NCBI GenBank assembly: GCA_016210705.1 | Contig: JACQTR010000159.1 | Location: 1 to 7,199 of the forward strand | Direction of reading: 5' to 3' | DNA length: 7,199 bases | From: Chloroflexota bacterium | GTDB lineage: Bacteria > Chloroflexota > Dehalococcoidia > JACQTR01 | Part shown: in pieces, positions 1 through 6,307 of the stretch | Layout: every line of letters begins with the position of its first letter | Position numbering within the stretch: the stretch's first letter is position 1 | Program-made: the position numbers and the translations under genes | The notes under the pieces: generated by a model | Database searches by the model: none | Told to the model about the DNA's origin: nothing | What the model saw: only the letters and a program-made list of their open reading frames with translations

Positions 1-168
1 ATCTAGAAACGTTGCTACCGTGTTCACTACCTCCTTGTTTTCGTCGGCGAAATTGTCAATGGTGATTTTGGCTTTCACCGTTTCTGCATCCGTTAGCCTA
101 AGGGTGCTGACACTTATTTGCGTCTCGCATAATAGCTCTCGCGGCAGGGTTCTGAAGTTTACAGCCAC
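1..168 (-). CDS. Partial minus-strand ORF, 5' part only; possible retropepsin-like (clan AA) protein
   Basis: An open minus-strand frame runs from GTG (168-166) to the window edge (56 codons), with an in-frame TGA just upstream. The translation begins MAVNFRTLPRELL. From residue 31 it reads VKAKITIDNFADENKE and ends in VATFLD. This second half resembles the N-terminal strand pattern of small bacterial clan AA aspartic proteases, where a hydrophobic strand leads into a catalytic DTGA. The decisive D-T/S-G lies outside the window, so the family assignment is only a guess. An internal GTG at 78-76 (MKAKITID...) is the other possible start and would fit that family's usual beginning better. No good Shine-Dalgarno precedes either start. 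An extended -10 (195-203) about 20 bases upstream of the GTG at 168 supports transcription leftward. The opposite strand is also open here (20-265), but that translation looks like an antisense shadow. Confidence 0.38.
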   Translation of the reverse strand, partial: MAVNFRTLPRELLCETQISVSTLRLTDAETVKAKITIDNFADENKEVVNTVATFLD

Positions 169-194
169 CCACTCTACGGTTCAACTACTTCACG

Positions 195-203
195 ATTTTA
201 CCA
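195..203 (-). promoter_or_regulatory. Extended -10 promoter, leftward (divergent from pyrD)
   Basis: Read on the minus strand, the sequence is TGGTAAAAT: an extended -10 (TGn) and a hexamer with five of six bases matching TATAAT. No good -35 lies 16-18 bases upstream, which is tolerable for an extended -10 promoter. The predicted start near 188 would give a leader of about 20 bases before the GTG at 168. It sits back to back with the pyrD promoter. Confidence 0.35.
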
Positions 204-228
204 CAGACTGGATTGGGAGAACAGGTTC

Positions 229-257
229 TTGCCAGAATAGGGAACGGGTGCTACAAT
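229..257 (+). promoter_or_regulatory. Sigma-70 type promoter of the pyrD operon
   Basis: TTGCCA (229-234), a 17-base spacer, then TACAAT (252-257), with TG at 249-250 making an extended -10. Spacing is ideal and each hexamer departs little from consensus. Transcription would begin near 264, leaving a leader of only about 16 bases before the pyrD ATG at 280. No other convincing promoter was found before 6259, so this one probably drives the genes from 280 to 6253. Confidence 0.7.
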
Positions 258-279
258 CACACTAAATGGGGACTGGTGA

Positions 280-1212
280 ATGAGGTTAGCCGCCGAAATA
301 GCCGGGGTGACCTTTCCCTCCTGCATTATCAATGCCTCCGGTCCTTTGTGCACCACCTTTGAAGAGCTAAAGGCCCTAGGACACTCGGCATCAGGGGCCA
401 TTGTTACCAAGTCCATGACTAAAGAGGCCCGGGCAGGCAATCCCGAGCCACGTTACTACGAATTTCCTCAGGGCTCCCTCAATTCCATGGGGCTTCCAAA
501 CCTAGGTTACCAAAAATATGCTGAATTTATCCCTCGCCTGAAAGAATTCGGCAAACCCATCATCGCCAGCGTCGCTGGCATGAATGGGCACGAATATGAG
601 GAGATAGCGGGCTACATCTCCAGCAAAGGCCCCGACCTGATAGAAATAAACCTGTCTTGCCCCAATATCATCGGCAAGCCACAACTAGGCTACGATTGGG
701 AGGCTTCGGAAGCCGTTCTCAAGACGGTAAGACCCCTAGTCTCCCAGCCCTTGGGGGTGAAGCTCCCTCCCTATTTCGATCCCATCCATCAGGAGGTCAT
801 GGCTGGCGTCCTCAAAAGAGCGAGGATAGATTTTGTGGTGGTCATCAATTCAGTGGGCAATGCCCTCATCATCGACCCCGATACGGAACAGGTGGTTATC
901 AGACCCAAGGATGGTTTTGGCGGCTTGGGAGGAGCGTGTATCAAACCTGTCGCCTTGGCCAATGTGCGCGCTTTTTACCAATTACTAAGCGAGGAGATGC
1001 CTATCATCGGCGTTGGGGGAATCGTTTCGGGCGTAGATGCCTTCGAGCACTTACTAGCAGGAGCTAGCGCAGTGGCCGTGGGCACGGCTTTCGCTAAAGA
1101 GGGCCTGGGAATATTCCAGCGGCTGGGAGAAGAATTAGGGCAGCTATTGAAGCAGAAGGGCTATTCCTCGGCTCAAGGGGTGATCGGAAAATTAAGGGTT
1201 ATGGACGACTAG
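280..1212 (+). CDS. pyrD: Dihydroorotate dehydrogenase, class 1A (fumarate-dependent type)
   Basis: This protein oxidises dihydroorotate to orotate in de novo pyrimidine synthesis. It is predicted to be a cytosolic FMN-dependent TIM barrel. The 310 residues match the length of the Lactococcus class 1A enzyme. Family motifs appear in order: TKS with Lys44, the substrate loop NSMGLPN (68-74), NLSCPN (124-129) with Cys127 as the expected catalytic base, GVKLPPYFD with Lys161, Asn190/Asn194, PKDGFGGLGG (209-218), KPVALANVRAFY (222-233), and the FMN-phosphate glycine segments around GVGGI (244-248) and VGTAFAKEG (267-275). The catalytic cysteine, rather than the serine of class 2, and the class 1A-type motifs point to the homodimeric form that classically uses fumarate. 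No pyrK-like partner subunit lies in the window, which also argues against class 1B. The ATG start is supported by the promoter 22 bases upstream and GGTGA just before it. The 3' end appears to carry the ribosome binding site of the next gene. Confidence 0.93.
   Translation: MRLAAEIAGVTFPSCIINASGPLCTTFEELKALGHSASGAIVTKSMTKEARAGNPEPRYYEFPQGSLNSMGLPNLGYQKYAEFIPRLKEFGKPIIASVAGMNGHEYEEIAGYISSKGPDLIEINLSCPNIIGKPQLGYDWEASEAVLKTVRPLVSQPLGVKLPPYFDPIHQEVMAGVLKRARIDFVVVINSVGNALIIDPDTEQVVIRPKDGFGGLGGACIKPVALANVRAFYQLLSEEMPIIGVGGIVSGVDAFEHLLAGASAVAVGTAFAKEGLGIFQRLGEELGQLLKQKGYSSAQGVIGKLRVMDD
1175..1193 (+). promoter_or_regulatory. Strong Shine-Dalgarno and candidate ATT start for the GH67-like gene, inside pyrD
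   Basis: AAGGGGTGAT (1175-1184) is a near-full match to the anti-SD complement AAGGAGGTGAT. Six bases later comes ATT (1191-1193), in frame with the downstream lipoprotein gene. Starting here adds eight residues, including a lysine and an arginine, and turns an implausibly short leader into a normal lipoprotein signal. No ATG, GTG or TTG lies in this frame between the upstream stop at 1095 and the GTG at 1215. Confidence 0.5.
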
Positions 1213-1214
1213 GG

Positions 1215-3287
1215 GTGGTGGCTGTGGCAGCCGGAGCCATCTTTATAGGCTCTTGCCGCCCCAATAACGAGGCAACTCCCCCAATAACCAATACCGTCAT
1301 CGTTGTTTCCACTCCATGGTGGCAGGACGCCGCCCTTTCCTTAGCCGTTGATGAACTTACCGCCGCTATGACCTCATCGGGTGTTTCCACTTCGGTAGTT
1401 CAGGATAAAGACATCGCTCAGTTGCCAGCCTACGCCCTGGTGGTTGGAACGGAGACGGACCCGTGGGTTAAAATATTGTTGGGAGAAAAAGGCATTCCCA
1501 AGTTAAAGGAAGAGGGTTATATCATTGAGCGGCGTAGCTACCAAGGAGCCCCTGCAATTTTGATCGCAGGAAAAGACGTGTTAGGAGCTACTTACGGAAT
1601 GTTCCATTTAGCGGAGCGTCTTCGGCTAGATAATAACGTCCTTACTCGACCTCTCCGTATTCGGAACGAACCCAAGATGACGCTTCGTCTTATTTCTGAC
1701 CCCAACGATCCCTCATATCCTACCCCAGAGCAGGCGTTGCGTTGGGGATTTAATGCTGTGGCCGTGGAGCCTTGGCCCAGCTTGGCCCTATACGACGGTA
1801 TAGAGCCCGCTTTATACGACCCCGAAACTCACGCCGCGGAACGGGCCTGGGTGGAAGAAAACCGCCACCGCGCCCGAGAGCGCCTGGCCGCCGCCAAAAG
1901 GCTACACCTTAAAGTTGTCTCCTCTGGGGACGTACTGACCTTCCCCCAGCAGGTCCTAGATCTTTACCCCGATCAGGTGACCGATGGCAATCCCAATCGT
2001 TTCTCTTTGGACAAAGCTAAGACCCGTCAGCTCCTAAGCTACGCCTTAGACGAAGTGCTACAGGATTTCCCTGATATCGATGCTATAATGGTTCGCAGCG
2101 GAGAGAATTATGCCCAGGCTCCCTTAGAGGGTAACACCCTTCAGGAGGGAGGATGCGAAGACGAAGACTATGTATCTTGCCTACAGACGATGGTAGCCCT
2201 AGTGCAATCCCAAGTGGCTAGTCATGGTAAAGTCTATATACAGCGGGCCTGGGATTTGGGGGAGGGCGGCTTCCATGCTAACCCCCAGATTGCCAAAGAG
2301 GTTTTGACCGGAATAAACTCTGATGGTAGCCTAATCCTCTCATTTAAGCAGACAGAGACCGATTTTTGGCGATACAACGAGGTCAACCCCAATTTGAGGT
2401 CAAACGGATTCCCCAAGATGGTAGAGTTTCAGGCAGCCAGGGAGTACGAGGGGAAGGGAGCCTTCCCCAATTACCTTGGAGAGGTTTTTGCAAGGGGCGG
2501 GGAAGAGAAGCAGCCTCGAGGCGGCATGGATTATGCCTATCAGCAAGGAGTCAGGGCCGTTTGGGTATGGGCCAAGGGTGGAGGATGGGAAGGCCCATAC
2601 CCTTCCTCAGATCTTTGGGTGGAAGCCAACCTATACGCCCTCAGCCATCTGGCCTGGGAACCTAAAGCCGACCCTCATGCCTTGGCCCAGAATTGGGCGA
2701 CCCTCCGCTTCGGCCCCACGGCGGCCCCTTACGTGGGTCAGATGCTCATGACTTCAGCGGAGGCGGTGCGGAAAGCCTTCTACATAGAGCCTTATGCCCG
2801 AAAACGGGGTGGTTGGGTACCCAACAACCTCTGGATTCGTGATGATATAATCTTCGGCGGCGATAGGATCAAAGAGATCTACCAGGTCTGCCGCAATGAG
2901 AAGGACTTTGATGCTGCCCTGGCCGAAAAAAAGGAGGCAGTGACTTTAATTCAAGGCATGATACAAAACCTTAGAAATGCCCAACCTTTGATTACCGATC
3001 AAGCATTGGCGGAGCAAGCCATGAACACCCTCCTCTACGAGAAGGCCCTGTTAGAAACCCTCCAAGGCTATTTCGAAGGCATGTTTTATTACTATCGCTG
3101 GCAGGAGATTGGCAATCAGGACCAGCATCTTCGCCAGCAAGCGATAAATCGCATCACTCAGGGCCAAAAGGCTTGGGAGAGATACCACTCTAAAGTAGCC
3201 CTTTTGCCAGGGGTAGCCACCCCCTTTCACGATGGCGGTATGGGCGAGACCATGGCCAGAGCCCTTGACGAATTAGAAGGGAATTAG
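1215..3287 (+). CDS. GH67-like (alpha-glucuronidase family) surface lipoprotein
   Basis: This is a predicted extracytoplasmic glycoside hydrolase of the GH67 type, whose known members remove (4-O-methyl)glucuronic acid from xylan fragments. The length (690 residues from GTG 1215) fits the family. Order of parts: a lipobox IGSC with Cys14; a GH67-type N-terminal domain (about 25-150) with YALVVGT and the run GKDVLGATYGMFHLAE; a TIM-barrel core (about 155-470); and a helical C-terminal region with the family-like stretch EANLYALSHLAWEP (470-483) and NWATLRFG (493-500). By alignment from memory, Glu297 (SGENY) is the acid, and Asp383 (TETDFW) and Glu410 (EFQAAREY) are the paired bases, so all three appear intact. 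The GTG start gives a signal of only 13 residues with no positive charge. An ATT start at 1191 with a strong SD is more likely and would overlap pyrD by 22 bases. The gene ends one base before the DedA gene. The substrate is unproven, because the residues flanking the catalytic positions differ from typical GH67. Confidence 0.75.
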   Translation: MVAVAAGAIFIGSCRPNNEATPPITNTVIVVSTPWWQDAALSLAVDELTAAMTSSGVSTSVVQDKDIAQLPAYALVVGTETDPWVKILLGEKGIPKLKEEGYIIERRSYQGAPAILIAGKDVLGATYGMFHLAERLRLDNNVLTRPLRIRNEPKMTLRLISDPNDPSYPTPEQALRWGFNAVAVEPWPSLALYDGIEPALYDPETHAAERAWVEENRHRARERLAAAKRLHLKVVSSGDVLTFPQQVLDLYPDQVTDGNPNRFSLDKAKTRQLLSYALDEVLQDFPDIDAIMVRSGENYAQAPLEGNTLQEGGCEDEDYVSCLQTMVALVQSQVASHGKVYIQRAWDLGEGGFHANPQIAKEVLTGINSDGSLILSFKQTETDFWRYNEVNPNLRSNGFPKMVEFQAAREYEGKGAFPNYLGEVFARGGEEKQPRGGMDYAYQQGVRAVWVWAKGGGWEGPYPSSDLWVEANLYALSHLAWEPKADPHALAQNWATLRFGPTAAPYVGQMLMTSAEAVRKAFYIEPYARKRGGWVPNNLWIRDDIIFGGDRIKEIYQVCRNEKDFDAALAEKKEAVTLIQGMIQNLRNAQPLITDQALAEQAMNTLLYEKALLETLQGYFEGMFYYYRWQEIGNQDQHLRQQAINRITQGQKAWERYHSKVALLPGVATPFHDGGMGETMARALDELEGN

Positions 3288-3288
3288 G

Positions 3289-3912
3289 ATGGAGCAACAA
3301 ATCTTGGCTTTCATCAAAGAGGTCTACGAGCTACTAGGTTGGCCAGGGGTAGCAGTTCTCATGGCCATCGAGAGCGCCAACATACCTCTCCCCAGCGAAC
3401 TCATAATGCCCCTAGCTGGCTGGATGCTCATCAAGGAGCGCGGTCTAGAAGTCAGTTATACTCTGATGGCGGGATTCTATGGGGGCCTGGGCTGCACCAT
3501 CGGCTCTGTAGCCAGCTATTGGCTAGGAGCCAAGGGAGGCCGCCCGCTGGTTGAACGCTACGGTCGCTATGTCCTTTTGTCTCGCCATGACTTGGCCCTG
3601 GCCGATCGCTGGTTCGATAGATATGGAGACTGGATAGTTTTCGGCTCTCGCCTCCTCCCTGTGGTTCGCACCTTTATCAGCTTCCCGGCTGGGGTGGCCA
3701 AAATGCCTTTAAGACGTTTTTGTCTATATACCTTCGTAGGCTCCTTCCTCTGGTCTTGGGCCCTGGCCTACGGAGGCTACCTGCTAGGAGCCCACTGGGA
3801 GAGACTGCGCGAGGTTATGCGCCCCTTTGACATTCCCATCATCGTTGGGGTTCTCTTTTTAGTAGGTCTTTTCATCTGGCGTCGTATCAAGGTGGCTATT
3901 CCTGAAATCTAA
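3289..3912 (+). CDS. DedA family (SNARE-associated/VTT domain) membrane protein
   Basis: A 207-residue polytopic inner-membrane protein. DedA proteins are linked to membrane homeostasis, and some flip undecaprenyl phosphate or phosphatidylethanolamine. Family features: Glu28 followed by PLPSE (33-37) in the first re-entrant segment; GSVASYWLGAKGG (72-84); and FGSRLLPVVRTFISFPAG (118-135), containing Arg121 and Arg127 at positions where the family keeps functional arginines. Then come two further hydrophobic segments, about 143-167 and 182-197. Length is normal for the family. The ATG lies one base after the preceding stop, with AAGGG at 3276-3280 as ribosome binding site, so translation is probably coupled to the GH67-like gene. 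Which lipid it carries cannot be told from sequence. Confidence 0.9.
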   Translation: MEQQILAFIKEVYELLGWPGVAVLMAIESANIPLPSELIMPLAGWMLIKERGLEVSYTLMAGFYGGLGCTIGSVASYWLGAKGGRPLVERYGRYVLLSRHDLALADRWFDRYGDWIVFGSRLLPVVRTFISFPAGVAKMPLRRFCLYTFVGSFLWSWALAYGGYLLGAHWERLREVMRPFDIPIIVGVLFLVGLFIWRRIKVAIPEI

Positions 3913-3933
3913 CGGGTCTATAGCAGTGTGGAG

Positions 3934-5079
3934 ATGAAAAAGAGGAAAAAACTGGTCTTAGGGCTGTGGGGTTCTGTGGGAAGCGCAATAGCTTTCGGCC
4001 TCATCCTGCTCCTCATCGGCATCCTCGTCCGCTCCCTGACCACCTCGTCTTCAGGCCGTGGCCAGGGAGAAAGCAGCCCCTTTTATCTTTACGCCGAATT
4101 TCTAGGAGATACCACCAACTTGTGGCATGCTAGGGCTAACCAGCCCAACCACAAAATGAAATTAGCCACTATAAGCCACGAAAGGAACTTCGGGGTAAAG
4201 GCCAGCCTTGCCCCGGACTCCAGCCAATTGGCCTACCTTTATCTACCTCCCAGTTCTACCAATCCCAGCTCTGGCGCTTCCTTAGGAATCATGAAAAGCG
4301 ACGGCTCAGCAAATCAACGCCTCTTTGATGGCGTAGATCTACGGAGCCCACCCCTATGGTCACCCGATAGCCGTCGCCTGCTGCTGCGCCGCACCACCGA
4401 ATGGGAGACGAAGACCAAGATTGAGCTTTTGACCCTTGACATAGCCACCAGAGATCAAAAGGTGCTTATAAGCAACGAAGCAGCTCTAGGGATCAACCCC
4501 TTTGCCTGGTACGGAGACGTCATCTATTATTCCCAGATTACCCCTCAAGGCACCGATGTTATAGCCCTCGATGAGGCTACAGGCAATATTCGCATGATGG
4601 CTCACGCCAGTGATGGGATAGCCCAATATTTCCATCTTTCCCCGGATGGCACCAACATCCTTTATTTAGATCAGGGGAAAAAAGATGGGACATTATTGAA
4701 TCGTGTGGTAAGCCTAAGCCGGGATGGTCAAAGGCAGCAGGTCATTAGAGAAAGCCAAGCCGAGCTCTACAGTCCTTTATGGCGCCCTGACGGCCTCATC
4801 TCCTATGCCGCCGAAGCTAGAGGGGGTGAAGGGGGGCTCCTTAGCCAGCAAGGGGCAGAGCAACCCCGGCCATTGGCGTCATTTCCCTCCGGACGTCTCG
4901 ATGTGCCCATAGCCTTCTCCAGTGATGGAAACTATTTAGCAACACGCTCTTTTCAGGGGACCTCATCTAAGGACATTAGCGACGAGAGGCTGGTGATAAT
5001 CTCCATTTCTGACAGTCGCCGCTTTGAGGCCGAGGCATCAGGTTATGCGGAATTCATCGCTTGGCTCCCTAGTCCTTAG
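3934..5079 (+). CDS. Membrane-anchored PD40/TolB-like beta-propeller protein
   Basis: From the ATG at 3934 this is 381 residues. A basic N-terminus (MKKRKK) and one hydrophobic segment (about 7-33) form a signal anchor. The remainder is predicted to be an extracytoplasmic beta-propeller. PD40-type repeat signatures occur at LAPDSSQLAYL (92-102), WSPDSRRLLLR (142-152), LSPDGTNILYL (235-245), WRPDGLISYA (283-292) and FSSDGNYLATR (328-338). Such domains usually bind proteins or polymers and have no enzymatic residues. A GTG at 3928 is an alternative start that adds two residues. Neither start has a well-spaced SD, since GGAG (3930-3933) abuts the ATG. The gene begins about 20 bases after the DedA gene and overlaps the next gene by 35 bases. 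No specific function is recognised. Confidence 0.78.
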   Translation: MKKRKKLVLGLWGSVGSAIAFGLILLLIGILVRSLTTSSSGRGQGESSPFYLYAEFLGDTTNLWHARANQPNHKMKLATISHERNFGVKASLAPDSSQLAYLYLPPSSTNPSSGASLGIMKSDGSANQRLFDGVDLRSPPLWSPDSRRLLLRRTTEWETKTKIELLTLDIATRDQKVLISNEAALGINPFAWYGDVIYYSQITPQGTDVIALDEATGNIRMMAHASDGIAQYFHLSPDGTNILYLDQGKKDGTLLNRVVSLSRDGQRQQVIRESQAELYSPLWRPDGLISYAAEARGGEGGLLSQQGAEQPRPLASFPSGRLDVPIAFSSDGNYLATRSFQGTSSKDISDERLVIISISDSRRFEAEASGYAEFIAWLPSP

Positions 5080-6253
5080 AGTACCTCAGTTATGGCTGGG
5101 ACTAGGTTTAGGGCTAGCGGCCGGACTTTTAGCCTTATTCCTACTTCAACCTTCATCGGCTTGTGGTTGTGCCGTGGAAGACTCCCAGTCATACCAACCA
5201 CAGTTCTCTGAAGCCACTGCTGCCTTCCACGAGGCAGGAACCAATAGTTTAGGCCCAGGTTACTTTTCCTTACCTGATATAGAGGCCGGCTATCCCAACT
5301 CGACCCTGGTTTCCCCTTCTATACCATGTGTTCTACTAAAATCCGTAGGCTACATCGAAAGCAGCTGGCAACAAGCCGATCGGAGCGTCCCTCGCGGCCA
5401 AACGGGGCCGACCTTGGTCTCCTGGGGCTGTGGCTACGGCATAATGCAGATCACCTCGGGGATGCAAAACCCCACTGGCCCCGATGGGCAACCTAGCGAT
5501 GAGCAGCTAAGAATTGCGGAGGATTACAAATATAACATCGGCTGGGGAGCCCAGATGCTTGTTGGCAAATGGAATGTGGGGGACTATTGGGGTGCTGTAG
5601 TAGGCAATCGCAGCCCTCAAATCGCCGAGGACTGGTATTACGCCGTCTGGGCCTACAACTACTGGGGATGGAAGAACAACCCCAATAACCTTGACTACCC
5701 CTGGCCCAGGGTGCCCTATGACGGAAGCCAAGACAGCAGTAATTATCCCTACCAGGAGCTGGTATGGGGGCGGGCGGCCAACCCACCCCTGGTGGACGGA
5801 AACTCCCTCTGGCAGCCGGTAGCCCTGACCTTGCCCCCGCGAGAATCCATCTCCGACCCCCCGGGCCATATAGATACCCCTTCCCCTTACCATGAGTTCG
5901 CACTCAGGACCAGACCCCTTTCACTATCCTTCCTCACCGAGCCTGGAGTTGCTCCCCCACCCCAGACCCTAAAAATTACCAGCGGCGATTCCGGCTGCTC
6001 CTTTAGCTGGACAGCTACTCCATCGGCAAGCTGGTTGGAGGTTTCCCCCGCTTCAGGGAAATCGGCACCAGCAACCGTACAGATTTCGGTGGATACCAGC
6101 GGCTTAGGAGAAGGCTTCTATAACGGAACCGTCACTATCAACGCTGGCGAAGGTGTGGCTGATAGCCCACAGACCATAAGCGTCAGCCTTTGGATAGCCT
6201 CATTACAGCGCATTTTTCTCCCTAACCTAAACCAGAGCTCTTCCCCACCATAA
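5045..6253 (+). CDS. Secreted lytic transglycosylase-like (lysozyme fold) protein with BACON-like domain
   Basis: From the ATG at 5045 this is 402 residues. The N-terminal hydrophobic stretch (about 9-37) ends in PSSAC, which could be cleaved by signal peptidase I after Ala39 or, less typically, act as a lipobox at Cys40. A goose-lysozyme/SLT-like domain (about 70-245) shows the expected order of motifs: YIESSW with candidate catalytic Glu105, GYGIMQIT (130-137), YNIGWGAQML (163-172) and WAYNYW (202-207). It probably cleaves peptidoglycan glycan strands. Cys95 and Cys129 flank the active site and might form a disulfide. A proline-rich linker leads to a BACON-like Ig domain (about 306-384: SASWLEVSPASG, VSVD-type strand, GFYNGTVTI). 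The protein ends with RIFLPNL plus a Ser/Pro tail. The start is favoured by GAGG at 5032-5035, nine bases upstream. A TTG at 5024 is a possible longer start. The gene overlaps the propeller gene by 35 bases. Confidence 0.8.
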   Translation: MRNSSLGSLVLRVPQLWLGLGLGLAAGLLALFLLQPSSACGCAVEDSQSYQPQFSEATAAFHEAGTNSLGPGYFSLPDIEAGYPNSTLVSPSIPCVLLKSVGYIESSWQQADRSVPRGQTGPTLVSWGCGYGIMQITSGMQNPTGPDGQPSDEQLRIAEDYKYNIGWGAQMLVGKWNVGDYWGAVVGNRSPQIAEDWYYAVWAYNYWGWKNNPNNLDYPWPRVPYDGSQDSSNYPYQELVWGRAANPPLVDGNSLWQPVALTLPPRESISDPPGHIDTPSPYHEFALRTRPLSLSFLTEPGVAPPPQTLKITSGDSGCSFSWTATPSASWLEVSPASGKSAPATVQISVDTSGLGEGFYNGTVTINAGEGVADSPQTISVSLWIASLQRIFLPNLNQSSSPP

Positions 6254-6258
6254 CCAGC

Positions 6259-6286
6259 TTCAAAGATTATCCAAATATGATATACT
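6259..6286 (+). promoter_or_regulatory. Sigma-70 type extended -10 promoter for the DUF6391 gene
   Basis: TTCAAA (6259-6264), a 16-base spacer, then TATACT (6281-6286), with TG at 6278-6279 as an extended -10. It lies immediately after the stop of the transglycosylase-like gene. The predicted start near 6293 would place the AAAGGAG ribosome binding site (6294-6300) at the very 5' end of the message. No hairpin terminator separates it from the upstream operon. Confidence 0.6.
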
Positions 6287-6307
6287 AAGGGCCAAAGGAG
6301 AAAACCG

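Noticed and set aside
20..265. Plus-strand open frame of 81 codons ahead of pyrD, starting with GTG
   Set aside because: It contains the pyrD promoter, has no SD and a low-complexity composition, and lies antisense to the more coherent minus-strand frame.
565..579. Perfect palindrome with seven-base arms and a single central T (GCCAGCG-T-CGCTGGC) within pyrD
   Set aside because: It encodes the conserved ASVAG segment of the enzyme and lies mid-gene. Nothing supports an operator or terminator role there.
657..1067. Long open frame overlapping pyrD in another plus frame
   Set aside because: The translation has no recognisable domain and tracks the codon bias of pyrD, which is unmistakable in its own frame.
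5493..5903. Two overlapping minus-strand frames of 128-136 codons opposite the transglycosylase-like gene
   Set aside because: The translations are rich in Pro, Gly and Arg, as expected for antisense shadows. The plus strand shows ordered catalytic motifs through the same bases.
6254..6307. Possible transcription terminator after the transglycosylase-like gene
   Set aside because: The gap is taken up by the next promoter and SD. No stem followed by a T-run is present.
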